A DNA stretch of 64,000 nt. Origin: Candidatus Gastranaerophilales bacterium (GTDB lineage: Bacteria; Cyanobacteriota; Vampirovibrionia; Gastranaerophilales; Gastranaerophilaceae). A model generated the notes under the pieces. That model had not been told where the DNA came from and ran no database searches. It worked only from the letters and a program-made list of their open reading frames with translations. Shown one piece after another: positions 56,323-64,000 of this stretch (its first letter is position 1; the number at the start of each line of letters is the position of its first letter). The DNA lies in contig CALVBO010000004.1 in NCBI GenBank assembly GCA_944325835.1, positions 96,232 through 160,231 of the forward strand, given 5' to 3'. A program made the translations under genes and the position numbers.

Positions 56323-56786
56323 TGTTTTTAGAGCTATTTAGGAATAACGGACTGGAAGTCTTATTTTTGGGGCTTACGGCTGCATTCTGGGCGCAGGTAC
56401 TGAAATTATTTACATTTGCCTTTGTTGATAAAAAGTTTAATTTCAAAATATTTACGACAACCGGCGGCATGCCAAGTGCCCATTCTGCCGGCGTAATGGC
56501 GGTTACAACGACCGTTGGGCTTCTGGAGGGCTTTACATCTGTAATTTTTGCGGTTTCATTTGCGTTTGCAATGGTTACGATGTATGACGCGGCAGGGCTA
56601 AGACGCGCTGCAGGTAAGACGGCAGCTTGCTTAAACCGTATGATGGATGATTTTTATAAGCATGATGTTCAGGCAATCGGCGGAAAGCTTAAAGAACTTC
56701 TTGGGCATACTCCCTTTGAAGTTTTTGTAGGTGCGGCACTGGGTATTTTTTATTCAATATTCATGCATACATATTTCTTTAATTAA
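56322..56786 (+). CDS. Divergent PAP2 family membrane phosphatase
   Basis: 154 residues, about four helices. The divergent PAP2 (DUF212) motifs are visible: TTTGGMPSAHSAGVMAVTT and the AVTMYDAAGLRRAAGK-like segment (MVTMYDAAGLRRAAGKTA). Next to a prenyl diphosphate synthase, an isoprenoid or lipid phosphatase role is a reasonable guess. The start overlaps the preceding stop by one base. Confidence 0.88.
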   Translation: MFLELFRNNGLEVLFLGLTAAFWAQVLKLFTFAFVDKKFNFKIFTTTGGMPSAHSAGVMAVTTTVGLLEGFTSVIFAVSFAFAMVTMYDAAGLRRAAGKTAACLNRMMDDFYKHDVQAIGGKLKELLGHTPFEVFVGAALGIFYSIFMHTYFFN

Positions 56787-56820
56787 CAAAAGCGCAGGGT
56801 TTGTACCTTGCGCTTTTGTT
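56786..56820 (+). terminator. Terminator after the PAP2 gene
   Basis: ACAAAAGCGCAGGGT pairs with ACCTTGCGCTTTTGT (56805-56819). Confidence 0.88.
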
Positions 56821-56825
56821 ACGTC

Positions 56826-56854
56826 TTGACTAATTCTAAAACATGTTACATAAT
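56826..56854 (+). promoter_or_regulatory. Cassette 7 promoter
   Basis: TTGACT, 17-base spacer, CATAAT. Confidence 0.82.
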
Positions 56855-56937
56855 GAAACTATAACAGAAGAAAGGATAGCAGGCTGAGCCTGTTCTACGA
56901 TTAGACCCGAGCACCGACTCGGAGAAAGGATAGAAAG

Positions 56938-58111
56938 ATGAAAAACAAAAGTGTAATTACTTATGCAGGGGGGGGGGGGGCCTCTCTTAACAGGCAGTAG
57001 CGAGCTGTCGGAAACCTCAGAACTGTCATCCCGAATTTATTTCGGGATCTGTCCAACGATACCGATAGCACGCTACTCCGGACAGATGCTGAAACAAGTT
57101 CAGCATGACAAGAGAGTGTTGGCTCGTATTGGTTTTACAATGGCGGAGATATTATTATCCCTCACGATAATCGGCGTGGTGGCAGCGATAACGCTTCCGT
57201 CACTCACCGGAAACATCAACGAACGCACATGGAACACACAAAGAAAAGCCCTTTATGCCCGTTTTAGTCAGGCAATTCCGCTAATGGATGCAATTAACGG
57301 GTATGGTACATTGCGGGAAGTGACGGACAGCGCGACCGGTTCGACCTCAATAGAAGATACTGCCGCTGAAACCTTTATTACTGGCGGGCTTGCAAAGGTA
57401 ATGAAAATAAACAATATTTGTGATAATGAACATCTGGCCGATTGCGGAATTACTTCACGTATCACAACTTTGGACGGGGTTCAGATTGATATGCCGACTA
57501 CGATGCAAGAGCTGAATAGTGATATGGCCGGTTCGTATTCAAATTCATTCAATGCCGTATCGCTGCTGGATACTAAAGCAGCGGCTTTTGAAACTGCCAA
57601 CGGCGAGAGCGTTGTTGTATATTATAACCCGAAATGTGTCGGCAGTTTTAATGAAACCGGAGGCGGTTTCGGCGGTGTTTATTACGCCAATAAAGTTTGT
57701 GCAAATTTTGTATATGATCTGAATGGTAACAAGGGGCCGAATACTGTCGGAAAAGATATAGGGTTTATGACAGCAATGTACCCTTCCGATGTAAAGGTTG
57801 CGGCACCGGTTCCGGCGGCGAGTGCTTTATCCGGAACCTATCAGATAACTCCCTCATCGGGTGTTTCTGCCTCCGCGGCGTGCACGCAGTATGATTCCGA
57901 ATATAAGCTGCCGAATATTGACGAATTAATCGCAATGGGAGTTAATAAAAGATTGATTGACGGTGATTTGTCATATTTTCCGGGTAAAAACTTCTGGTCG
58001 GCAAGTAAAGTTTATAATTATGGCTCACCGCAGCAGTGGGATTTAGTTGCTTATGCAATTGATAATCACGCACCAACACGTAGTTTCTATGTTTGGTGCG
58101 TAAAGCGTTGA
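56938..58111 (+). CDS. Cassette 7: phase-variable prepilin with lectin-like C-terminus (13 G, OFF)
   Basis: The ATG at 56938 gives MKNKSVITYA then 13 G and stops at TAG 56998. With 12 G it reads GGGGPLLTGSSELSETSELS and on through repeat sequence to IG|FTMAEILL at 57134 (65-residue leader). The mature part has KINNICDNEH, an LDTKAAAFETANGESVVVYY block, NGNKGPNTVGKDIG and the DUF1566-like end (YKLPNIDELIAMG ... NFWSAS ... WCVKR). An internal ATG at 56963 lies in the pilin frame just before the G run, so weak G-independent starts are possible, but it has no ribosome site. Confidence 0.86.
56968..56980 (+). repeat. Poly-G switch tract, cassette 7 (13 G)
   Basis: 12 G would be in frame. Followed by CCTCTCTTAACAGG, the same class as cassettes 1 and 8. 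Confidence 0.9.
57024..57112 (+). repeat. Palindromic repeat unit in cassette 7 leader
   Basis: CCCGAATTTATTTCGGGAT at the left and GCTGAAACAAGTTCAGCAT at the right, read in a different frame from the units in cassettes 1, 4 and 5. Confidence 0.75.
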
Positions 58112-58117
58112 GTTTTA

Positions 58118-58143
58118 GAGCCGGTTATGACCGGCTCTTTTTT
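58118..58143. terminator. Terminator between cassette 7 and mnmA
   Basis: GAGCCGG (58118-58124) pairs with CCGGCTC (58131-58137), then T6. Confidence 0.85.
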
Positions 58144-59194
58144 ATAGATAAATTGTTCCTCCGCCGATGAGAAAGCCTTCTTTTTCGTCATACATAACAA
58201 GGCTTTGACCGGGCGTTACCGAATTTACATCTTCGTAAAACTCTGCACAAATAGTTCCGTCTGTAATATGCAGGCGGGCTTTTTGCGCCGGCATGTTGTA
58301 TCGGATTTTTACCATTGCATCAAATTCATTATTCTCTAGCGGAAAGCTTAGATTTATATCTTTTGCGCGGACTTCGCGGCGGCGACTTAATTCTTCTCTG
58401 CCGACATAAACAATGTTTTTTGCGGCGTCTGTTCCCAAAACGTAAAGCGGGTATGGATAGGCAATCCCAATACCTTTTCTTTGTCCGATTGTGTACTGGA
58501 AGTGCCCTGTGTGCTCGCCCAGTTTTTTGCCGGTTTCAAGTTCGATAAAATCGCCATTTTTCGCCGGTAAATGCTCTAATAGATATTTTTTAGTCGTCAT
58601 GGGCTTTTGTATAAAACAGATGTCCTGACTTTCTTTTGAGGATTTGGACGGAAGATTATATTCGTGTGCAAGTTCCCGAACTTCGCTTTTCTTATATTTT
58701 GAAAGCGGGAATATAGTTTTTGAAAGAACCTCCTGTCCCAGTCTGTATAGAAAATAAAGCTGGTCTTTGTGCTCATCGTTTGCCGGATAAAGCTTAAAAA
58801 TTCCGTCTTTTTTAACTATATTGGCGTAGTGACCGGTCGCAAAAACATCGGCATGAAGCTCCTTTATTGCAAAGTCAAAAAGCTCGCCCCATTTTATGAA
58901 TTTATTGCACAAAATACACGGGTTCGGAGTTCTGCCGCAGCGGTAGCTGTCCAGAAAGTTATTTATTACCTTTTCTTCAAAAGTTTTTGATGCGTCATAA
59001 ACGTAGTGGTCAATGCCGAGAGTTTCAGCGACTTCTCCGGCGTTTTCGATAATTTTTTCGCTTGCAGGGGATGAAAACATTTTCCCCGTAAGACCTATGA
59101 CTTTGCAGCCCTGCTGTTTTAATAAAAGGGCAGTGACTGAGCTGTCTAATCCGCCGCTCATTGCGACTACGGCTGTTTTATTCGTGTTTCCCAT
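58142..59194 (-). CDS. mnmA: tRNA-specific 2-thiouridylase MnmA
   Basis: Thiolates U34 of tRNA-Lys, -Glu and -Gln. AVVAMSGGLDSSVTALLL is the PP-loop; RTPNPCILCNKFIKWG and SQDICFIQ carry the two catalytic cysteines; HTGHFQYTIGQRKGIGI is the central-domain motif. 350 residues, full length. Divergent from the TPR gene. Confidence 0.95.
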   Translation of the reverse strand: MGNTNKTAVVAMSGGLDSSVTALLLKQQGCKVIGLTGKMFSSPASEKIIENAGEVAETLGIDHYVYDASKTFEEKVINNFLDSYRCGRTPNPCILCNKFIKWGELFDFAIKELHADVFATGHYANIVKKDGIFKLYPANDEHKDQLYFLYRLGQEVLSKTIFPLSKYKKSEVRELAHEYNLPSKSSKESQDICFIQKPMTTKKYLLEHLPAKNGDFIELETGKKLGEHTGHFQYTIGQRKGIGIAYPYPLYVLGTDAAKNIVYVGREELSRRREVRAKDINLSFPLENNEFDAMVKIRYNMPAQKARLHITDGTICAEFYEDVNSVTPGQSLVMYDEKEGFLIGGGTIYL

Positions 59195-59304
59195 AGGTTT
59201 AATTTTAATATAAACTACATCAAATGGTGGATATTCTTGAAGATTTGTTAAAGTTAGAATTTTTTCTGTCGTTTAGCATATAAGACACATTTGTGGAGCG
59301 TGAA

Positions 59305-60966
59305 ATGGAACAAGTTTTGGTTGAGAATATAGCATCCGACGAACGGAATAAAATGGCTCTGGAATCGTTGGAAAAAGCCCGAAATTACCATGAAAAATAT
59401 TTGTTAGGACAACATAATTCTGACTTGCAGGAGGCAATATCAAATTATATTTCTGCGGTCAAGTATAACCCTATGCTGCCTGAAACTTATTACAGGCTTG
59501 CAAGTCTTATGTGGGAAGAGGGGCAGATTTGTGTTGAAACCGCTATTGAACAATGTAAGGTCGCTGTGTCTATCGCTCCCGATGATATGAATGCGCACCT
59601 TTATACCGGATTTTTTATGCGTCTTGCGCAGGATTATGAAGGTGCAGAGGCTGAATTTAAAGAAGCCATTCGTGCCTCGCGTCTTGCGTCTGCGCGCCCG
59701 CGGCTTGTTTTGTCGCAGGCTATTCTGCAAAAAATAACCGCTTCTGACGCCAAATTCGGCGATTATTGGAACTTCCTGTACTACTTCTTATCAGGAAGCG
59801 TCATGCTGGCATGGGATAAGGCTTCTCTTAACATGCTTTATAAAAATCTTGTTGATGATTGCGCTGTCTGGAGTTATGACATGCTCGGTAAGCTATGCGA
59901 ACACTTTAAGTGGTATCCGACCGCGCAGAACTTCTACCGCGAAGCTGTTCAAAAAACAAAGCATGACGAATTGTTTTATGAAAAAATCGGAGATTTAGCA
60001 CTCAAAAATAAAGACACTGATACCGCCGTGGAATGCTACAGAACCGTACTTGAAGCTAATCCGGCGGCAAAAGATGTGCTGGTTAAGCTGGCAACGATTC
60101 TTCAAACTTATTATCCTGACGCTGCGGATGAGGCGATTGACTGCTACGAAAAGCTTTTGAATTTTGAAACAAACAGGGCGCAGATTTATTACGAACTCGG
60201 GCATCTTTATTTGCGAAAAGAGGACAGGCTTAACTCAATCAGTGCGTTTAAGCTTGCCTGTGACGAGTGCCCTGAAAACCCGTTTTATAATAATTCGCTT
60301 GCCTACGCTTATGCAAAGGCAGAGCTTTACGACGATGCAATAGAACATTATAAAAAAGCGATTGCGCTTAACCCTGATAATGAATGGACTTCAATCGTTT
60401 GTCAGGCTCTGGGTTCTTTATATTGCGAGGTTAAAGAGAATTTTGAAGCAGCTATTTCGACTTATCAGGCGGGGATTATTCTTGATCCTACAAATTATGA
60501 TTTAGTCATTGCGCTGGGTGATTTATATTTGGCGCAGTATGATCTTGATAACGCGATTAAAGCGTATTGTGACGCGATTTTGCTTGATACTCAGGATTAC
60601 CGCGGGTATTCCAAAGCGGGAGTCGCACTATGGGAAAAGGATTACGTTGAAGAAGCTCTCGTTTCTTTCCATAAAGCTGTGGAATTGAACCCGGAAAATT
60701 CGTTCTCATATAACAATTTGGGCATAATTTATCTTGACGGGCTGGGCGATGCGGAAGAAGCGCTTGATTACTTTGAAGAAGCTATTTCGCTAAACCCTAA
60801 TTACACTCTTGCATACTATAATGCGGCAAGAGCCAGCGAAATTATGGGCTTTACGAATGATGCGGCAAATTACTATCAGAGTGCAATTGATTTAAACCGT
60901 GTGACGGAAGATTTGGACGAGTACGAACTTATACGACGCTTGCGTAAACTCTTTGAAGCTCCGTAA
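59305..60966 (+). CDS. Cytoplasmic tetratricopeptide-repeat protein
   Basis: 553 residues, mostly TPR repeats, with canonical forms such as DDAIEHYKKAIALNPDNEW and YNNLGIIYLDGLGDAEEALD. No signal peptide or enzyme domain. I start at the ATG 59305, which follows GGAG; a GTG at 59293 is in frame. Role unknown; TPR proteins act as protein-protein scaffolds. Confidence 0.85.
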   Translation: MEQVLVENIASDERNKMALESLEKARNYHEKYLLGQHNSDLQEAISNYISAVKYNPMLPETYYRLASLMWEEGQICVETAIEQCKVAVSIAPDDMNAHLYTGFFMRLAQDYEGAEAEFKEAIRASRLASARPRLVLSQAILQKITASDAKFGDYWNFLYYFLSGSVMLAWDKASLNMLYKNLVDDCAVWSYDMLGKLCEHFKWYPTAQNFYREAVQKTKHDELFYEKIGDLALKNKDTDTAVECYRTVLEANPAAKDVLVKLATILQTYYPDAADEAIDCYEKLLNFETNRAQIYYELGHLYLRKEDRLNSISAFKLACDECPENPFYNNSLAYAYAKAELYDDAIEHYKKAIALNPDNEWTSIVCQALGSLYCEVKENFEAAISTYQAGIILDPTNYDLVIALGDLYLAQYDLDNAIKAYCDAILLDTQDYRGYSKAGVALWEKDYVEEALVSFHKAVELNPENSFSYNNLGIIYLDGLGDAEEALDYFEEAISLNPNYTLAYYNAARASEIMGFTNDAANYYQSAIDLNRVTEDLDEYELIRRLRKLFEAP

Positions 60967-60973
60967 GGGGCTT

Positions 60974-62380
60974 TTATGCTGCATTGTTCTTAAGTTCTTT
61001 ATAGTTATCCATTGTTATCTGCCAGTTTTCTTTTGTATCAGGCATTGTTCGTTCAGCAATATCCTCTGGAAGCCCTGCGTGATGAAGCCGCGGCAGCAGC
61101 CAGCTTTCAGGATATTCAATCGGCATGTTCACCTCATCGTCAGAATCCTGACAGATAAATATTGTTTCACCGTTTTTGTCTGTGCGGGCACCCACAATTG
61201 TTATTTCGTGCCCGCCGGCAATAGCATCTGCCGGCCGGTTTGGATCAGGCTGTTCTTTATCTTTTTCAAAAAATGTTATGCCTATAATGACATTCTGATC
61301 GCGTTTCAGAGTATCCAGAATTTGTTGTTTTGTTGTAGCAAAGTCGCACTCGTATCCTGTTACGACCAGATTATCATCTACCTGTTGATAAAGCATGGAT
61401 GTTGTACTTTTGTTTTCGGCGACCGATTCAATAAATGTCTTTTCAAATTCAATTAATCCGGTATTTTCTGTTGCAATATCGCCCTTGCGTTCATCAATTA
61501 AAGAGTTATATGTTTGTTGGGAGCCTAAATTCATAAGAGTTGATTGAATAAGAACGTCTGTTGCGTTTCTTTCCATGCCGTCCTGATGCTTGGTCTGGAT
61601 TTGTGCACGCAGAAGGGCATCCTTATCCGGTTTAAGCGTTATTTTTACCTTATTGGCATCTATTACTTCAAAATTAGTATTAAACATATTTAAAAGCCTT
61701 ACAGCCTCTCCTAAATTTTTGGAAAGATTTCTTAAATCTACAATCTTTTCGGTTGAAAGTTTCGGAGAGGTTAAATCGTTTGCAAAACGGGCAAATTCTG
61801 CCTGATGCTTGCTTGCAAGGTTGAATTCAACGCATGCCGTAGGACAGGTGCTTGAATGCAGGTCGTTAAACTTCGCATCCGCTTCCTGCAAAGTATTCAA
61901 GCCCAATTCTTTGTTTTCAAGCAGCGAACCTAATACCTTAGCTTTGTATTCCGGCGGAATATCACCCAGTTTCTGGTTGATTGAATACGGGAAAGCAAGC
62001 GTTCTTATGACGTTTTTGAGAATAACAGTTTTATCAAGTCCTTCTGCGCGTTCGGTTGTCGCAATTTTGTATAAGTTGTCTAAAACCGTGGATTTATCAT
62101 CAGAGTTGTTTTTGAGAAGGATGCCGCTTTTCAAAAGACCGTTCAAAAGTTTTTTATCTTCTCCGGAAATAGCCGAGGAAACTGTATTGAAATACTCTTT
62201 TTCCTCTTTTGACGCGAGTTTAGTCCTGAAAGTCACACCTGTTTTATCGTTATTCGCGCGGAAAGTCATTTTTTGAGCACGGTTAACAGTCTGTGCCTGA
62301 ACAGGAGTATTTGCCTTGCCGTTCACGTTCTGCACAGGATTTGTACTGTATAAATTTATTCCGTTTACACACACTGTCAT
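60974..62380 (-). CDS. Hypothetical protein with possible papain-like peptidase fold
   Basis: 468 residues, no family named with confidence. The first ~60 are polar and low-complexity (NPVQNVNGKANTPVQAQTVN). A central STCPTACVEFNLASKHQAEF begins a helix with a cysteine, and near the end AIAGGHEITIVGARTD then ETIFICQDSDDE gives a His and an acidic position in the order Cys-His-Asp seen in C39/papain-like cysteine peptidases. The assignment is by motif only. No signal peptide is clear. Confidence 0.6.
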   Translation of the reverse strand: MTVCVNGINLYSTNPVQNVNGKANTPVQAQTVNRAQKMTFRANNDKTGVTFRTKLASKEEKEYFNTVSSAISGEDKKLLNGLLKSGILLKNNSDDKSTVLDNLYKIATTERAEGLDKTVILKNVIRTLAFPYSINQKLGDIPPEYKAKVLGSLLENKELGLNTLQEADAKFNDLHSSTCPTACVEFNLASKHQAEFARFANDLTSPKLSTEKIVDLRNLSKNLGEAVRLLNMFNTNFEVIDANKVKITLKPDKDALLRAQIQTKHQDGMERNATDVLIQSTLMNLGSQQTYNSLIDERKGDIATENTGLIEFEKTFIESVAENKSTTSMLYQQVDDNLVVTGYECDFATTKQQILDTLKRDQNVIIGITFFEKDKEQPDPNRPADAIAGGHEITIVGARTDKNGETIFICQDSDDEVNMPIEYPESWLLPRLHHAGLPEDIAERTMPDTKENWQITMDNYKELKNNAA

Positions 62381-62520
62381 ACTTATCTAAAGTTATTTTA
62401 ACCTGAAATTTTGCTAATATTGTAATATTTATTACGAAATGTAAAAGATAGAGATTTTCCTCTGAATAGATGATATTTTCAGCCGTGTTTACAAATCTTA
62501 ACACTATATAATTGTAAAAA

Positions 62521-62684
62521 TAACACTTAAAAATAGCGTAATAAGTGCGTTTTGAACACTTTATGCTTTATCTCTTTTATTTCAAGCGTTTGAGCCAGTC
62601 GGGCTATTTTCTTTTTAAAGTGTTGACAAAAATATTAATATGAGTTATATTAAAAGTGTTAAAAGAAGTGTTTAAAAAACACTT
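62521..62684 (+). promoter_or_regulatory. Promoter surrounded by repeated AAGTGTT motifs
   Basis: TTGACA (62623-62628), 17 bases, TATATT (62646-62651). AAGTGTT or its complement AACACTT occurs about six times from 62522 to 62684, one copy abutting the -35 box, and AGTGTTT/AAACACT form a hairpin between start site and ribosome site. Looks like a multi-site operator. Confidence 0.55.
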
Positions 62685-62727
62685 AATAAAAAGGGCAGAA
62701 GGTTTTAAAGCCCGAAAGGAGGTCAAT

Positions 62728-63039
62728 ATGATCGCTATAAATCCAGTTAAAATCAATACAAATCCGGTAGTTTTCGGAAACAGAGATAATAATTATAATC
62801 ATCATATCAATAAAAATCATTATGACAGACGTATGCCGAACATTGCAGCTCTTGCAATTCAAGGTGAAGGCGCAAGAACAAGCTTTGAAAGAGATTGGAA
62901 CGTAACAAAAGAAGCGGATGCTGTTCAATCAAATATGTTCTTATCTCCGTTTTATAAGATTCAAAAAGCTATCAAAATTATTCAAAACAGACGAAATGAA
63001 GCTGTAAATAATATGCCGCATATTTCATATATGGCGTAG
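62728..63039 (+). CDS. Hypothetical small protein
   Basis: Not recognised. 103 residues, basic, asparagine- and histidine-rich N-terminus (MIAINPVKINTNPVVFGN, then NNYNHHINKNHYD) and a helical C-terminus. The ATG at 62728 follows AAAGGAGG exactly; the frame extends 24 codons upstream without a site. Its strong promoter, repeated motifs and consensus ribosome site suggest high, regulated expression. Confidence 0.75.
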   Translation: MIAINPVKINTNPVVFGNRDNNYNHHINKNHYDRRMPNIAALAIQGEGARTSFERDWNVTKEADAVQSNMFLSPFYKIQKAIKIIQNRRNEAVNNMPHISYMA

Positions 63040-63085
63040 TAAAAAATAACTGAAATCCGATAATTATTTACCCTAGAACACATCA

Positions 63086-63110
63086 AAAAGCCCCGCAAGG
63101 GGCTTTTATT
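63086..63110 (+). terminator. Terminator after the small gene
   Basis: AAAAGCCCC pairs with GGGGCTTTT (63099-63107). Confidence 0.88.
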
Positions 63111-63130
63111 CTGTATTCAAATACGTAGTC

Positions 63131-63159
63131 TTGACTAAATAGAAAACATGTTACATAAT
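63131..63159 (+). promoter_or_regulatory. Cassette 8 promoter
   Basis: TTGACT, 17-base spacer, CATAAT. Confidence 0.82.
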
Positions 63160-63164
63160 AAAAT

Positions 63165-63275
63165 AGTTAATAAGTTAATAAGTTAAAGAGTTAATAAGGG
63201 ATATGACCGAATGGCAGAAAATAATATAAAGGTCATATTGCCTTAATGCCTTAATGACCTATTGCCTTATTCCAG
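63165..63275 (+). repeat. Cassette 8 5'-UTR inverted repeat, diverged
   Basis: Left arm built of AGTTAATA units, right arm of CCTTAATG and CCTATTGCC units; the same plan as cassettes 1, 4 and 6 with different bases. Confidence 0.6.
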
Positions 63276-63323
63276 TAGTTTGGGCTTTCCAGCCCAACAC
63301 AATAAAAAGAAAGGATGGAAAGA

Positions 63324-64000
63324 ATGAAAAAACAGAGAAGTGTAATTACTTGCACAGGGGGGGGGGGGCCTCTCTTAACAGGCACAATTGGCGAGTCGAA
63401 AGCCTATAATTGTGATTCCGAACAGCGCGAGCGAGCAGAGACACAAAGCGAAAACCACGCTTTTCGCGGTGCCGTTTTTCGCGAGTCGAGCAAGACAGTT
63501 TCGGAATCTGTTCCACAATACGAGCAGGTATCCAACATTGGCCAGACCCTGAAACGAGTTCAGGGTGACAATATTTCGTCATTGCGAGCCGACGAATGTC
63601 GGCGTGGCAATCCAGTCAAAAACACAGCGTCTCCATGTTGTCATGCTGAACTGCGCGAGCGAGCAGAGGCACTAAGCGGGAATGTAAAACATAACTGTCA
63701 TGCTGAACTCGTTTCAGCATCTGTCCAGCGATGTGTTCTACCGGTATCAATGGCCAGATTCCGAAACAAGTTCGGAATGACACCGCCGGTCAAGGCGGCT
63801 TCCTGTTTAGGTTGGTCGTTAAAAAGTCATGTTCAACCCTTGTGGATGGTACTCAGTGCCTGGATTGCCACGCGGTCTGCGACCGCTCGCAATGACAGAG
63901 GGTGGTTGGAGCATGCAACGTTTACCATGGCCGCCCGGCTGAGCCGCTCGACTGAGTCGAGAGCCATAAAGGGTTTACGGGCTCACGGACGACGAATAGC
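63324..64000 (+). CDS. Cassette 8: phase-variable prepilin leader (12 G, ON), 3' end outside window
   Basis: The ATG at 63324 gives MKKQRSVITCT, 12 G (four glycines), then PLLTGTIGESKAYN, and the frame stays open for 225 codons to the end of the window with no stop. It passes through several palindromic repeats, one with a nested insert in reverse orientation (ERAETQSENHAFRG then VFRESSKTV), and a decoy FTMAARLSR at 63921. By comparison with cassettes 1 and 4 the true FTMAEILL site should lie shortly beyond the window. Inferred to be an expressed family member. Confidence 0.75.
   Translation, partial: MKKQRSVITCTGGGGPLLTGTIGESKAYNCDSEQRERAETQSENHAFRGAVFRESSKTVSESVPQYEQVSNIGQTLKRVQGDNISSLRADECRRGNPVKNTASPCCHAELRERAEALSGNVKHNCHAELVSASVQRCVLPVSMARFRNKFGMTPPVKAASCLGWSLKSHVQPLWMVLSAWIATRSATARNDRGWLEHATFTMAARLSRSTESRAIKGLRAHGRRI
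63357..63368 (+). repeat. Poly-G switch tract, cassette 8 (12 G, in frame)
   Basis: Follows ACA; four GGG codons then CCT CTC TTA, the in-frame reading. Confidence 0.9.
63414..63783 (+). repeat. Cluster of palindromic repeats in cassette 8 leader
   Basis: Units at 63414-63571 (with a nested insert at about 63424-63497), a CATTGCGAGCCGACGAATG type at 63580-63615, and further Pro/Glu-coding units to 63783. All are read through in one open frame. Confidence 0.78.

Overview
The window reads as a gut-type Melainabacteria/Vampirovibrionia genome, most likely order Gastranaerophilales. It has cyanobacterial-style genes (efp-accB-accC cluster, DUF4330, a TIGR03279/DUF512 FeS protein, a possible DUF1822-like domain), AT-rich sequence, and genes pointing to a diderm envelope (heptose-7-phosphate kinase, O-antigen-ligase-like protein). 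The lineage is inferred from gene content, not from a marker tree. I saw no tRNA, rRNA, transposase, CRISPR array, integrase or reverse transcriptase.

Most of the 64 kb is ordinary chromosome. In order: TspO-like protein, nitroreductase, LCP protein and MgtE (0-4 kb); a pair of lineage-type membrane proteins and an anti-sigma/sigma/Spy-like operon (4-6.6 kb); glyQ and two amino-acid permeases (8-12 kb); GH57 branching enzyme (13.7-15.5 kb); glmS with a tiny coupled ORF, a lone ABC permease, a phosphohexomutase/PadR/DUF512 operon (16.6-23 kb); a three-gene operon of a giant acidic membrane protein, a sigma factor and a zinc-ribbon/NTPase/TPR protein (23.5-30.4 kb); envelope polysaccharide genes (31.8-35.9 kb); rimP-nusA (36-37.8 kb); a TIGR03960 radical SAM-rng operon (39-43.9 kb); serS, an XRE regulator facing a glycosyltransferase, and a TPR protein (45.6-50.6 kb); accC-accB-efp (51.7-54.2 kb); rsgA-prenyl synthase-PAP2 (54.5-56.8 kb); mnmA, a TPR protein, a possible cysteine-peptidase-fold protein and a small protein (58-63 kb).

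The unusual part is a dispersed family of eight cassettes plus one remnant, all on the + strand and all lodged between housekeeping operons. Each has its own near-identical sigma70-type promoter (TTGACT/G or TTTACT, 17 bp, CATAAT), a structured 5' UTR, the ribosome site AAAGGAT, a start codon, about ten codons, a run of 12-14 G, a leader often built from palindromic repeats, a class III prepilin site (FTMAEILL), a strongly conserved pilin helix, a middle domain with NGNKGPNTVGKD, and a DUF1566/C-type-lectin-like C-terminus whose last ~30 residues differ in every copy before a final CVKR. The G run lies inside the reading frame, so its length decides whether the pilin is translated. As assembled, cassettes 4 (30.5 kb) and 8 (63.3 kb, runs off the window) are ON. 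Cassettes 1, 2, 3, 5 and 7 are off by one base. Cassettes 2 and 6 also carry coding damage, and a remnant at 38 kb has lost nearly everything after the prepilin site.

I read this as a phase-variable repertoire of pilin-stalked, lectin-like surface proteins. The G-tract lengths come from an assembly and need raw-read confirmation. The adhesin role is inference from domain resemblance.
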